Shown here piece after piece: positions 1-8,865 of a stretch of 64,000 nucleotides of DNA (position 1 is its first letter; each line of letters starts with the position of its first letter). A program made the position numbers and the translations under genes. The notes beneath the pieces were generated by a model. That model saw nothing but the letters and a program-made list of their open reading frames with translations, was not told the origin of the DNA and made no database searches. Origin of the DNA: Spirochaetota bacterium. Lineage in GTDB: Bacteria > Spirochaetota > UBA4802 > UBA5550. The stretch covers positions 124,001-188,000 of the forward strand of contig JAGNKX010000005.1 of the NCBI GenBank assembly GCA_017999915.1. Reading direction: 5' to 3'.

Positions 1-560
1 TATATGGCGGCGCCTCTGGAGGTGTTACGTTTACGCCATGAGTAACGGGCTATGCAGGCCATGATGGCGGCTGTTATGGCGATGGAGGCAAAGTATACAA
101 TGTGATGCCAGGTCATAAGGCGATTTCGCTCCGTTAATATAGAGATTAACAAGAAATCGATACTTGAGGTAAGCCCTGGCGGTATTCCATTGAACATGAG
201 TCTTATTCCAATGAAACACCTTCAGCTAGATACCCGCATTACGGCGGTTTTATGCTTAACTTACTACATATCTATCCATACAACATACAACATATTTCTC
301 CCGGCGGTCAGGTAATAGTAATGTATATAACATTTCGATTAAAGTCAATAGTTCCAAAGTTTAGCATCACTAAACCTTGGTGCTAAACAATCGACTTTTA
401 AGCCTAATGGATACAGGCAATAGACAGATATGTGCAGGTTCTTTTAAATCGACAATGTGATGATGCTTTAACAGGAAGGCTATTAATGCCCAGGGCAAGA
501 ATTGGGCAATGTCGGATGATCAAGATCGGAGTTCCTGGAAATACCAGGCATAAATATAAA
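1..560. other. Left-edge region without a recognisable gene
   Basis: No open reading frame here has a convincing ribosome binding site or recognisable protein. A 62-codon minus-strand frame near the left edge has no family features. The region is rather AT-rich and ends at the terminator of the acyl-CoA dehydrogenase gene. It may hold the promoter of a gene lying to the left of the window. Confidence 0.5.
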
Positions 561-589
561 AAAGGCCGCCGGATTACCCGGCGGCCTTT
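561..589 (-). terminator. Rho-independent terminator of the acyl-CoA dehydrogenase gene
   Basis: A perfect 12-bp stem (561-572 with 578-589) closes a 5-nt loop. On the minus strand it is followed by a T-rich stretch. It lies 24 bp past the stop codon of the acyl-CoA dehydrogenase gene, so it is a textbook intrinsic terminator for that leftward transcript. Confidence 0.85.
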
Positions 590-612
590 CAGTTTCTTCT
601 TTAACGTATCGC

Positions 613-2487
613 TTACTGCTCCGGCGCCCCGGAGAATATCGCCGATGTCGTTTTGACGACCGCGGCCTCTCCCTGAAGGATGTACTCGCACTTGCCGAAG
701 AACTTCTGGAATTCCGCGCCGATATAGAACTGGGCGGAAAGCATACGGCCGTAGTAGTAGGCGGCTTCCGCGTTGTCCGCGAGAAGCTTTTCGAGGTCCG
801 CGCCCTTCTTGTCGCCGACAAGCTCTTTCGCCTTCGGGTTTACCAGCGTCAGCGCCCAGAGGTGTATGAAGGCGTAGGACAGCATCGCGAAGGCCTGCTG
901 CATCGGCGTCGCGTTGGCGAAAATGTGCAGGTACTTGCCGCCGTCCATGAGGCCCTTCATGTACTTGACGACCTCGTCAATCTTGGCAAGGCCCTTTTCC
1001 ATAATGGAGAGGTACTTGTCGTCGACGGCGCCCTTGGCCTTCTTGATGGTCTCGTTGATTATTTTCACATAGGCCTTGTAGTTGTAGAAATCCTTGTCCA
1101 TAAGAAGCTTCCGCATCGCCAGGTCCATCGATTGGATGCCATTGGTCCCTTCATAGAGCGTGAGGATCTTGGCGTCGCGGGCGTACTGCTCGACCGGGTA
1201 GTCGGAGCAGAAACCATAGCCGCCGTAGCACTGGATGGCGTCAGCGGTGACTTCCCACGCGGTGTCGGTGTTGCCGGCCTTGTTGATAGGAATCAGGAAA
1301 TCAAGCATCGCCTGCGCTTCCTTCTTGGCCTCGTCCTTATGCACATGGGTAAGGTCCGTCAGGTAGCCGCAGTACAGGGTCAGGGTCCTCATGGCCTCGA
1401 CCCGGGCTTTCATGGAAAGGAGCATCCGCTTGACATCCGGGTGGTTCATGATGGTGGCGCTCTTCGCGTCGGGCTTCATCATGTCTTCGGGCCGCTTGCC
1501 CTGCACCCGGTTCCGGGCGTAAGTGACGGCGTGCATGTAGGCCGCGCTGGATACCGACGCGCCCTGGCCGCCGACATAGAGACGGGCCTCGTTCATCATC
1601 TGGAACATGATCTTCATTCCCTGACGGGCCTCGCCCATCAGGAATCCCTGGCACTTGCCTTCGTCGCCGAAGACCATGGTGCAGGTCGGGTTTCCGTGGA
1701 TCCCCATCTTGTGCTCGATGCCGGCGCACTGGACGTCATTGGGCTCGCCCATGGAGCCGTCATCCTTGATGCGGTACTTCGGCACAAGGAAGATCGATAT
1801 GCCCTTGGTCCCCTCGGGATCGCCTTCGATCCGGGCGAGGACGGGGTGAATGATGTTCTTTGAAAAATCGTTTTCGCCGGCGGATATGAATATCTTCTGG
1901 CCCTTGATCGAATAGGTGCCGTCGGCATTCTTGGTCGCCTTGGTCTTGAGGGCGCCCACATCGGATCCGGCGTCGGGCTCGGTGAGGCACATGGTGCCGC
2001 CCCATTCGCCGGTAAGCATCTTGTCGACGACCGCCTTCTTCCAGGGATGGTCGGGCAGGAACTTCATATACATGTTGCAGGCGCCGATGGACAGCATCGG
2101 GAACATGGTAAAGGCGCAGCTGGCCGCGGTGAAGTAATCGGTTACGGTATAGTATATGGATTCCGGCATTCCCATGCCGCCCCATTTGGGATCGGTGGCA
2201 ACGCTCATAAAACCCGCCTCATAGTAAGCCTTCAGGCCGGCGAAATATTCCTGGGGAATAGCGACCTTTTTCGTCGAGGCATCATACTTCGCGCCGCTCT
2301 TGTCGGCTGCGGCGTTGATGGGATAAACCTGCTCGACCGATATTGTTTCGGCAAGGTCAACGACGCTTTCCATGGTGTCTTTGTCAAAATCGGCAAACTT
2401 TTCGAACTTGGTCAGCTTATCGACTTCGAACAATTCAAATAATATGAACTTGGTGTCCCGTGAATCAACAATAGGATTTGCAGCCAT
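613..2487 (-). CDS. Acyl-CoA dehydrogenase, DmdC-like (about 620 aa)
   Basis: A 624-residue flavoprotein of the long acyl-CoA dehydrogenase family typified by DmdC (3-methylmercaptopropionyl-CoA dehydrogenase). Classical family members have about 380-400 residues. This one has an N-terminal extension of about 70 residues and a C-terminal helical domain after about residue 470, as DmdC-type proteins do. Visible motifs are LTEPDAGSD (about 168-176, FAD/substrate region), the KGQKIFISAG strand, and LYEGTNGIQ, in which Glu446 is the expected catalytic base. The start follows a strong GGAGGAGTG site. The enzyme should form a 2,3-double bond in an acyl-CoA and pass electrons to ETF; the substrate cannot be read from the sequence. 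It is monocistronic, with its own terminator. Confidence 0.92.
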   Translation of the reverse strand: MAANPIVDSRDTKFILFELFEVDKLTKFEKFADFDKDTMESVVDLAETISVEQVYPINAAADKSGAKYDASTKKVAIPQEYFAGLKAYYEAGFMSVATDPKWGGMGMPESIYYTVTDYFTAASCAFTMFPMLSIGACNMYMKFLPDHPWKKAVVDKMLTGEWGGTMCLTEPDAGSDVGALKTKATKNADGTYSIKGQKIFISAGENDFSKNIIHPVLARIEGDPEGTKGISIFLVPKYRIKDDGSMGEPNDVQCAGIEHKMGIHGNPTCTMVFGDEGKCQGFLMGEARQGMKIMFQMMNEARLYVGGQGASVSSAAYMHAVTYARNRVQGKRPEDMMKPDAKSATIMNHPDVKRMLLSMKARVEAMRTLTLYCGYLTDLTHVHKDEAKKEAQAMLDFLIPINKAGNTDTAWEVTADAIQCYGGYGFCSDYPVEQYARDAKILTLYEGTNGIQSMDLAMRKLLMDKDFYNYKAYVKIINETIKKAKGAVDDKYLSIMEKGLAKIDEVVKYMKGLMDGGKYLHIFANATPMQQAFAMLSYAFIHLWALTLVNPKAKELVGDKKGADLEKLLADNAEAAYYYGRMLSAQFYIGAEFQKFFGKCEYILQGEAAVVKTTSAIFSGAPEQ

Positions 2488-2510
2488 AAATCACTCCTCC
2501 GTATAAATAT

Positions 2511-2516
2511 AGTATA
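2511..2516 (-). promoter_or_regulatory. Possible -10 box (TATACT) of the acyl-CoA dehydrogenase gene
   Basis: On the minus strand TATACT lies about 24 bp before the start codon, just upstream of the GGAGGAG ribosome binding site. No good -35 hexamer is visible at 16-18 bp, so the assignment is weak. Confidence 0.3.
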
Positions 2517-2662
2517 CCATCCCCGAATGCGGATATATATGCACACACATTATAAGCCAAGGATTATTGGCGCCCCTTTTTTTGTCAAATAATATTGGCG
2601 CGAAACCAATACCTGATTTTTGTTATTTTGCACAGGATGTCAGATTTGTATATGGATTGATC

Positions 2663-2902
2663 AACCCTCACCCCGCCTCCCCTCGAAACGGCTCGGGACA
2701 GGCCGGCGCGCACTCTACATGGTTCGACCTCACCCGCGCTCCGCGCGCACTAAGCGACAGGATGTCGCGCATGCAGCATCGTACACGGATGTACAAGATG
2801 CTGCCTCCCATTAAGCTTTGATAAAAGGAGAGGGCTCATCGTCAATCCCCCCTTCTCCTTTCTTCAATTCTCAATGGGAGAAGGGGCTGGGGGATGAGGG
2901 TA
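2663..2902. repeat. Dispersed intergenic repeat, family R1, copy A
   Basis: The element begins ACCCTCACCCCGCC and ends with a near-complementary GGGGGATGAGGGT, giving imperfect terminal inverted repeats. Near its right end lie CCCATTAA, AAAGGAGAGGG and TTCTCCTTTCTT segments, which form a second nested inverted repeat. A related copy with the same order of blocks is at 30225-30482. No coding potential was seen. The gap between the acyl-CoA dehydrogenase and the oxidoreductase operon consists mostly of this element. It resembles a MITE or REP-like element, but no transposase is nearby. Confidence 0.65.
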
Positions 2903-2948
2903 AGCCTGATATATAAAATGACGGGGTGATGCGATATACAGCGGATAT

Positions 2949-3503
2949 TTACTTCTTCAGTTCTTTCGCAAGCTCTATGCCCCGCTCAATCGCCTTCAGG
3001 TTGTCAGGAATGGTTTCCTTGAGACGGGCGGGGATAACCCTGTCGATAACGGCCTTCAGGTCGTTAAAATCGAGGAACGGAAGCCCCTCGACGAAACAGC
3101 CCAGGGTGATCATGTTGGCCATTTTAGGATTGCCCATGGCCACGGCTTCCTCGTTGAACCTGACCTTTAAGACGGTGACGCCGTCTTTCGTTTTGATCAT
3201 GTCATCCGGGATGAGACTGGAGTTGGCGATCAGCACACTCCCCTTTTCCAGCATCCCCTGGTAGAAATCCAGGCCGATGGCGTCCAGCGCCAGCAGGGCC
3301 CTGGGATTGTTGGTTATGGGCGAGCCGATCTCCTCATCGGAGACGATAACGTACACATTGGTCCTGCCGCCGCGCTTTTCCACGCCGTAGGAAGGAAGGT
3401 AGGTCACCTCCAGGTTCTTTTCCATGGAGGCAAGGGCGACCATGAGGCTGATGGTCTGTATCCCCTGCCCGCCGAAGCCGGTCATTATCACGTCGTAGTA
3501 CAT
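2949..3503 (-). CDS. korC: 2-oxoacid:ferredoxin oxidoreductase, gamma subunit
   Basis: About 184 residues, the usual length for a separate gamma subunit of 2-oxoacid:ferredoxin oxidoreductases. The N-terminal GFGGQGIQ and the SYGVEKRGG segment are typical of the family. The start is placed at the ATG that begins MYYDVIMTG, because it follows CGGAG at proper spacing; a longer in-frame extension has no ribosome binding site and would run through a palindrome. It is the last gene of the operon and probably supports CoA binding and subunit assembly. Whether the complex prefers 2-oxoglutarate or branched-chain 2-oxoacids cannot be decided from sequence alone, so the kor name is provisional. Confidence 0.85.
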   Translation of the reverse strand: MYYDVIMTGFGGQGIQTISLMVALASMEKNLEVTYLPSYGVEKRGGRTNVYVIVSDEEIGSPITNNPRALLALDAIGLDFYQGMLEKGSVLIANSSLIPDDMIKTKDGVTVLKVRFNEEAVAMGNPKMANMITLGCFVEGLPFLDFNDLKAVIDRVIPARLKETIPDNLKAIERGIELAKELKK

Positions 3504-3523
3504 AAAATCTCCGTTTCTGTTAA

Positions 3524-3543
3524 CGTGGGGTTTAAACCCCACG
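3524..3543. promoter_or_regulatory. Perfect 20-bp palindrome between korB and korC
   Basis: A perfect inverted repeat centred on GGTTTAAACC lies between the korB stop codon and the korC ribosome binding site. In RNA it would form a 10-bp hairpin at the intercistronic junction. It has no T tail, so it is more likely an mRNA processing or stability element, or a repressor site, than a terminator. Confidence 0.6.
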
Positions 3544-4296
3544 CTATAAGAAATCCTTCCCGGTCCTTTCCTTGAACACGCCCAGCGGAAAGTAGGGGAT
3601 CATCTCGTTCTCTATCACGTCCAGGGCTTCCACCGGGGAAACCCGCCAGTTGGTATTGCATGTGGACAGGAGCTCGACCATCGAGAATCCCATCTGGTTG
3701 ATCTGCATCTCGAAGGCCTTGATGATGGCCTTCTTCGCCTGGATCACGTTCTTCGGCTTGTGGAGAGAGACCCGCGCCGAGTAGGCCACGCCTTCAAGGG
3801 TCGCCAGGAGCTCGGCCATCCTGATGGGATATCCCTCGGTCTGGAAATTCCTTCCGTAGGGGGACGTGGTGGTCTGCTGGCCCAGGAGCGTGGTGGGGGC
3901 CATCTGCCCCCCCGTCATGCCGTACACGGAGTTATTGATGAATATGACGGTAATGTTCTCCCCGCGGTTCGCGGCATGAATGATCTCCGACGTCCCGATG
4001 GCGGCCATGTCGCCGTCGCCCTGGTAATTGAAGATGATCTTGTCCGGCTGGGCGCGCTTCATCCCCGTGGCCACCGCCGGGGCCCTGCCGTGGGGCGCTT
4101 CGAGAACGTCGATGGAAAGATAATAATAGAGGAACACGCAGCAGCCCACGCCGGGCACGCCAATGGTCCGATCGGTGACGCCCAGCTCGTCCAGGGCCTC
4201 GGCCACCAGGCGGTGCGCTATGCCGTGGGTGCAGCCGGGACAGAAATGGGTCGGTCTATCGGTGAGGCACTCGCTCCTGCTGAATACTTTGTTCAT
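3544..4296 (-). CDS. korB: 2-oxoacid:ferredoxin oxidoreductase, beta (TPP-binding) subunit
   Basis: A 250-residue thiamine diphosphate-binding subunit. The N-terminal CPGCTHG binds part of the active site. YQGDGDMAAIG followed by INNSVYGMTGGQ is the TPP/Mg motif (GDGD...NN). Separate beta subunits usually have 250-290 residues, so it is full length. It starts 3 bp after the korA stop with GGAGTGA as ribosome binding site, so it is translationally coupled. With the alpha and gamma subunits and the ferredoxin it decarboxylates a 2-oxoacid to an acyl-CoA and reduces ferredoxin in the cytoplasm. Confidence 0.9.
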   Translation of the reverse strand: MNKVFSRSECLTDRPTHFCPGCTHGIAHRLVAEALDELGVTDRTIGVPGVGCCVFLYYYLSIDVLEAPHGRAPAVATGMKRAQPDKIIFNYQGDGDMAAIGTSEIIHAANRGENITVIFINNSVYGMTGGQMAPTTLLGQQTTTSPYGRNFQTEGYPIRMAELLATLEGVAYSARVSLHKPKNVIQAKKAIIKAFEMQINQMGFSMVELLSTCNTNWRVSPVEALDVIENEMIPYFPLGVFKERTGKDFL

Positions 4297-4299
4297 GGG

Positions 4300-5352
4300 T
4301 CACTCCAGGGCCTTTCTGATCTCCGCCAGCACCTCGTTGGGGAACGGGATGCCGCCGCCGGGCCTGCCGTAGAAGGATATCTTCGCGTCCTTGTGGGCGG
4401 CTATTTTCACGTCATAGAGCATCTGGCCGGTGTTCATTTCCACCACCAGTATGTTTTTTATCCTTTCCGAATGGCGGTATACCTGCTCGGCCGGGAAGGG
4501 GAAGAGCGTGATCGGCCGCAGCAGGCCGATCCTCATCCCCTGCTCCCTGGCCATCCCTATCGCCGTCTTGGCGATGCGGGACGGCGTGCCGAAGGCCACT
4601 ATCATGAGCTCGGCGTCATCGAGGTATTTTTCCTCCCAGAGGACCTCGTTGGCGCGGACCTCGTCATATTTTTTCTGAAGCACGAGGTTGTGCTGTTCCT
4701 GCTCGCCGGGCCCCAGGTAGAGCGACTTGAGGAGCTGCGGCTTCCGCCCTTCGCGTCCCTTCAGCGCCCACGGTTTTTCCGGTATCACGATGGGATGGTC
4801 CGGCGTGAGGCGGCACGGCTCCTGGAACTGGCCCACCATGGCGTCCGCCAGTATGACCGAGAGCATCCGGTACTTGTCGGCCAGCTCGAAGCCCCTGATG
4901 GTGAGATCGAACATCTCCTGGACCGACGCCGGCGCCAGCACGATGTTGCGGTAATCGCCATGGCCGCCGCCGTGGACCGCCTGGGTGTAGTCGCCCTGGG
5001 TGGGGGATATGCCGCCGAGACCGGGGCCGCACCTCATGATGTTGACCACCAGGCCCGGGATATCGGAACCGGCGATATAGGAGAACCCCTCCTGCATGAG
5101 GGAAATGCCGGGGCCTGACGATGATGTCATGGAGCGGGCCCCCGACGCGCCGGCGCCGAGGACCATGTTGATCGAGGCGATCTCGCTCTCCGCGGGGATG
5201 AAGGTGCCGCCGTACTTGGGAAGCTCCTTCGCGAGGTATTCGGGAATGTCATTCTGCGGCGTAATGGGGTATCCGAAATAGAACCGGCACCCCGCCTGTA
5301 TCGCCCCCTCGGCAAGGGCGATGTTGCCCTTGGTCAGCTTCTTCTCGGTCAT
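4300..5352 (-). CDS. korA: 2-oxoacid:ferredoxin oxidoreductase, alpha subunit
   Basis: A 350-residue alpha subunit. The family landmarks are YFGYPITPQND (about 25-35), the ESEIASINMVLGAGASGAR segment, and TSSSGPGISLMQEG, the pyrimidine-binding fold. The C-terminal half has the transketolase-C-like VEMNTGQM region. The start ATG overlaps the ferredoxin stop as ATGA, so the two genes are coupled. The length and gene order (ferredoxin-alpha-beta-gamma) match the KOR/VOR class rather than the fused pyruvate:ferredoxin oxidoreductases. Confidence 0.9.
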   Translation of the reverse strand: MTEKKLTKGNIALAEGAIQAGCRFYFGYPITPQNDIPEYLAKELPKYGGTFIPAESEIASINMVLGAGASGARSMTSSSGPGISLMQEGFSYIAGSDIPGLVVNIMRCGPGLGGISPTQGDYTQAVHGGGHGDYRNIVLAPASVQEMFDLTIRGFELADKYRMLSVILADAMVGQFQEPCRLTPDHPIVIPEKPWALKGREGRKPQLLKSLYLGPGEQEQHNLVLQKKYDEVRANEVLWEEKYLDDAELMIVAFGTPSRIAKTAIGMAREQGMRIGLLRPITLFPFPAEQVYRHSERIKNILVVEMNTGQMLYDVKIAAHKDAKISFYGRPGGGIPFPNEVLAEIRKALE

Positions 5353-5558
5353 TTGAACACCTCTATGGCGTTATCGGGGCACATGAGCGCGCAGGTCTTG
5401 CAGGCCGTACACTGTTCTTCCCCGCCCTCGGAAAATTGCGCCGGGAAATAACCCACCCGGTTATGCTTGTCGGAGACAATGATGATCTGCTTGGGACAGA
5501 ACTTGATGCAGAAATAACATCCCTTGCATCGGTCCGCGTCTATCGTAATGTGGGCCAT
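5349..5558 (-). CDS. korD: 2x[4Fe-4S] ferredoxin subunit of the oxidoreductase
   Basis: A 69-residue protein with two ferredoxin motifs, CKGCYFCIKFCP and CTACKTCALMCP, each CxxCxxCxxxCP, which should bind two [4Fe-4S] clusters. It opens the oxidoreductase operon and should be the delta subunit carrying electrons from the TPP centre. Its stop overlaps the korA start by 4 bp. The closest ribosome binding site is a weak AAGGA about 14 nt before the ATG. Confidence 0.88.
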   Translation of the reverse strand: MAHITIDADRCKGCYFCIKFCPKQIIIVSDKHNRVGYFPAQFSEGGEEQCTACKTCALMCPDNAIEVFK

Positions 5559-5939
5559 ACCGGCGTTTGACGATCCTTTTTAACTTTTTAGTCAGTATTA
5601 AAATATCTTACAGAATATTGAATACCTTACGCATCAATTTTAAACCCTTGCCCGGCCGCCGAAGGCGGCGGGGTAAAGGTCATTTACTACACGCAATTGA
5701 GTAAAATTTAATATAATTACAAATATTAGTCAAGTAAAACATTTTCATCCTCATATACACTCTATCGAAATTACCTTTTTTAAGTCAACAAAAACTGGCC
5801 GGATACTCAAAAAATTAGCCCCGGACGCGCCGCCAGTCATGCATGGCATCCAGGAATCATCGCCATGAGAAATTATATTTGACAGATAAACCTTCACACA
5901 TTTCATTAAATGTAACAGATAAAAGAGCAGAGAGGGAAC
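5559..5939. promoter_or_regulatory. Divergent promoter region between korDABC and the XRE-cupin regulator
   Basis: This 381-bp gap separates two divergent units and should hold both promoters. It is AT-rich apart from a GC hairpin at 5651-5673 (GCCGCC-GAA-GGCGGC core with flanking CCC/GGG). No clear promoter hexamers or operator repeats could be assigned. Confidence 0.4.
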
Positions 5940-6506
5940 ATGGACAACACCGACGTCAAAGTGGGAGAAAAGATAAAAAAATACCGCGAATCCATGGGCA
6001 TGTCCCTGGCGGACCTTGCCGAGCGCACCGGGTTTTCCCCCGCCTTCATATCCCAGCTCGAGAACCATCTCATCTCGCCGCCCCTTGGGGCGCTGATGAA
6101 AATCGCCCGCTCCATCGGCATTGAAATCGGCATGCTCTTTAACCAGAAGGGCACGGCGCCCTTCACCATCGTCCGCAAGGACGAGCGGGTGCCGACGTCC
6201 CGGGTCGCCTCAAAGGAAGGGGTCCGGTACGGCTATTCCTACGAATCGCTGGCGCCGGAAAAGATAAACCGCAAGATGGAGCCCTTCCTGGTCACCCTGG
6301 AGCCGGTCGCAAAAAAGGGCGTTCCTTACAGCCATGACGGGGAGGAATTTCTCTTTGTCCTTGAGGGGAAAGTGGAGATCCAGCTCGGCGCGCACACGGA
6401 CATCCTCGAGGCGGGGGACAGCATCTACTACGATTCAAAGCTCGACCATCGGGTCGCCTGCGCCGACGACAAGCCGGCGCGGATCATCGCCGTCATCTAC
6501 GCCTGA
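5940..6506 (+). CDS. XRE-family regulator with C-terminal cupin domain
   Basis: A 188-residue transcription factor. An N-terminal HTH (about 8-65) contains the MSLADLAERTGFSPAFISQL recognition segment. The C-terminal cupin (about 110-186) contains HDGEEFLFVLEGKVEI and LEAGDSIYYDS. The start follows GAGGGA. Proteins of this build usually sense a small ligand through the cupin and control catabolic or transport genes. It is divergent from korDABC, so control of that operon is a fair guess. It converges on the transducer gene downstream with only 12 bp between the stops. Confidence 0.88.
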   Translation: MDNTDVKVGEKIKKYRESMGMSLADLAERTGFSPAFISQLENHLISPPLGALMKIARSIGIEIGMLFNQKGTAPFTIVRKDERVPTSRVASKEGVRYGYSYESLAPEKINRKMEPFLVTLEPVAKKGVPYSHDGEEFLFVLEGKVEIQLGAHTDILEAGDSIYYDSKLDHRVACADDKPARIIAVIYA

Positions 6507-6518
6507 GTGACCGGCCCG

Positions 6519-8744
6519 TCATTCATCCTTCCTGCCGGCCATAACGATCTCCTTGAGGCCGTTGGCCTTGTCGGCTATCACGTGGGTGAACTCCTGGAGC
6601 CGGCGGCTCGTTTCAGCCACGTCCTGGGCCATTTCTGAGAGGCGCAGGACCGTCCTGGCGTTTTCCTCCATCGACTTTCTCTGTTCCGTGGTCGAGTTCT
6701 GGATCGTGTGGGACACCTTCTCCAGCGTCCGGGCCTGTTCGATGATATCGATGATGGTGACGCCAAGGTCCCCCATGGCGTCGGACACGGTGTCGACCTT
6801 GCCGGTGATCCCCTTGATCAGGGTGAAGATCGACTCCGCGGACTTACGGGTCTCGGAGAGCATGGTGATGCCGCTGGCTATATCGCCGGTGATCTTCGTC
6901 ACCTGGTCCGAAATGATTTTTGAATTCTCGGTGGTCCGCGCCGCCAGCTTGCCTATCTCGTCGGCGACGACGGCGAAACCCCGGCCATGCTCCCCGGCCC
7001 GCGCGGCCTCAATGGCGGCATTCAGGCTGAGAAGGTTGATCTTGTCGGATATGTCGTCGATGACCGATATGAAGTTGTTGATGGTCTGGCCGCCCTCGTT
7101 GATGATATGCATCATGGACATCATCTTCTCGTAGTTCTCGCCGGTGACGTCGGTGGTCTTTTCTATGTCGCTGATGCCGGAACGGACCGCCTCGCTCATG
7201 GCCTTCACGGACTGCTGGGTCCCCTTGAGGTTATCGACCATCGCCGAGACCTTCGCCCGCTCCTCCTCCTGGCTGAACACCGAATCCACGATCGACTCGA
7301 TGGCCGACGTCAGCTCCTCGAAGGAGGCGGACATCTCCTCGCCCAGGGAAGCCTGCTCCATCGAGGTTTCCTGGAGGCGCTTGCCCATCGCCTCCTCTTC
7401 CCGGCCGACGTTGAGGAGCTCGTTCGAGGCCATCTGCGCCTGTTCCATGATGCTCTCGAGGTTCCGGTTGCGCTCCTCGATGCTATCCTTGAGCTTGTAG
7501 ACCTCGATGTTCATGGTCCTGATCTTGTCCGCGAGCCCCAGGGAGAGGAGCACCATCTGGACGGCGCCGCCGAGGGGAACCCCCTGGTGGGTGATGAACG
7601 ACTCGGGGAGGACGCGCACGGCCTTGAGTATGTAGACGCAGGCGCCCAGTATCAGCGCGCCCCAGGCGATGAGGAAAAACCGGGCCGGCCTGCTCCCCTG
7701 GCGCCAGCGGATGACGCCCGTCACGATAAGGATGATGGCGAGCACGAAGGTTACGCCCATGGCCGGTATGACGATGAAGTAATAGGCGGAGTTCCCGAAG
7801 AAGGGCGTGAGGGCCCCGGTCAGCGCCAGGATCACGGCGCCCAGGACCGGAAAGACGACGATGGCGCGGTGAAGGCGGGGGACATGGATCTTCGTCTCAA
7901 GGAACTTCTGCATGAACAGGGAGCTGGACATCATGACCAGGGAGACGGCAAGGAGAATGCAGTTCATCGACATCCAGCTGAATTTTCGCCATACGAACTC
8001 ATTGCCGATGCCGTTCTCCGAGACGATGTAAAACAGGAACGAGAAAATGAAAAAGACCAGGTACAGGTAGCTCTCGTCGCGGGACATGAAAAAAATAAAG
8101 AAGTTGTAGATCATGATGATGATCATGGCGCCCAGGAGAAGGCCCAGCACGATCTGGTCCTTCCGCTCGCTCTTGATGAACTCGACGGGCGACATGAGGC
8201 GCAGGGGGAACACGATGCCGTCCCCGCTCTGGGCCCGCAGGTAATAATGGCGGGTTTCCCCCGCTTTCAGTCTCTGCTCGAACACAAAGGTGCGTCGCTT
8301 GACCTCTTTACCCGTAAAGGGCATGGCGCGCCCCTGCCGAAGCTCGGTGAAATCGCCTTTCGGGTCCATTGCGTAGAGCGACACATAATCTATGAGGGGA
8401 TGGTTCAGCTCAAGAAACCAGTCATTATCCTTCCCCGAGTCATTCTTTATGGCAAACCTTATCCACCAGGCGGATCTCGTCTGGCCGATGTTGGGGACTT
8501 CCTCTTTGCTGACGGCAAACCTGCCGCCGTAATCCGGCCCCGCAACCTGTTCAATCGTCAATTCCTTGCCCGGGTCTTCCAGCAGGGAGATATGGCGTCC
8601 CGGTATTTCATAGTAGTTACTTTTTGTTGTGATCGTAAAGGCTTCTTCGGCTGAAGCGGGCGCCGCGAGAATCAGCAACAGGGAAAATGCCATCAGCATT
8701 CCGGTGAGGGAAATGATGCTTCGCTTCACAGTACTGCGTCTCAT
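6519..8744 (-). CDS. 7TMR-DISM receptor fused to a methyl-accepting chemotaxis signalling domain
   Basis: A 741-residue membrane signal transducer. It has a cleavable signal peptide (1-32, ending APASAEE), an extracellular 7TMR-DISMED2-like beta domain (about 40-190), seven transmembrane segments (about 195-410), a coiled coil, and a cytoplasmic MCP signalling domain (about 450-735). The hairpin tip reads [20 protein letters not shown], the conserved CheA/CheW contact. 7TMR-DISM domains often sense carbohydrates or other periplasmic ligands, and the MCP output points to chemotaxis or a Che-like pathway. No che genes lie in this window. The start follows AGGGG. Confidence 0.88.
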   Translation of the reverse strand: MRRSTVKRSIISLTGMLMAFSLLLILAAPASAEEAFTITTKSNYYEIPGRHISLLEDPGKELTIEQVAGPDYGGRFAVSKEEVPNIGQTRSAWWIRFAIKNDSGKDNDWFLELNHPLIDYVSLYAMDPKGDFTELRQGRAMPFTGKEVKRRTFVFEQRLKAGETRHYYLRAQSGDGIVFPLRLMSPVEFIKSERKDQIVLGLLLGAMIIIMIYNFFIFFMSRDESYLYLVFFIFSFLFYIVSENGIGNEFVWRKFSWMSMNCILLAVSLVMMSSSLFMQKFLETKIHVPRLHRAIVVFPVLGAVILALTGALTPFFGNSAYYFIVIPAMGVTFVLAIILIVTGVIRWRQGSRPARFFLIAWGALILGACVYILKAVRVLPESFITHQGVPLGGAVQMVLLSLGLADKIRTMNIEVYKLKDSIEERNRNLESIMEQAQMASNELLNVGREEEAMGKRLQETSMEQASLGEEMSASFEELTSAIESIVDSVFSQEEERAKVSAMVDNLKGTQQSVKAMSEAVRSGISDIEKTTDVTGENYEKMMSMMHIINEGGQTINNFISVIDDISDKINLLSLNAAIEAARAGEHGRGFAVVADEIGKLAARTTENSKIISDQVTKITGDIASGITMLSETRKSAESIFTLIKGITGKVDTVSDAMGDLGVTIIDIIEQARTLEKVSHTIQNSTTEQRKSMEENARTVLRLSEMAQDVAETSRRLQEFTHVIADKANGLKEIVMAGRKDE

Positions 8745-8865
8745 AATAATAACCCCTGGAGGTGGGATGTGGTGTTACCCTATGCTACAGACTTGTTACT
8801 TTCTATATATTATCGAATCCTTCATCAGGCTCGGGAGCGGCCCCTTCGACCGGCCGCCGGACCGA

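Noticed and set aside
31-219. Minus-strand 62-codon frame at the left edge
   Set aside because: No ribosome binding site, no recognisable sequence feature, and irregular composition.
862-1863. Long plus-strand frame opposite the acyl-CoA dehydrogenase
   Set aside because: It is the antisense shadow of a conserved flavoprotein gene, rich in His, Gly and Asp as expected from GC-rich opposite strands.
3760-5118. 452-codon plus-strand frame over korB and korA
   Set aside because: Antisense to two well conserved subunit genes; the predicted protein has low-complexity GC-shadow composition.
6987-8654. 555-codon plus-strand frame opposite the 7TM transducer
   Set aside because: Antisense shadow: composition dominated by Gly, His, Asp and Arg without any domain.
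8837-8857. GCGGCC...GGCCGC hairpin as terminator of the membrane protein gene at 8866
   Set aside because: Only 6 bp with a 9-nt loop and no T run; too weak to call.
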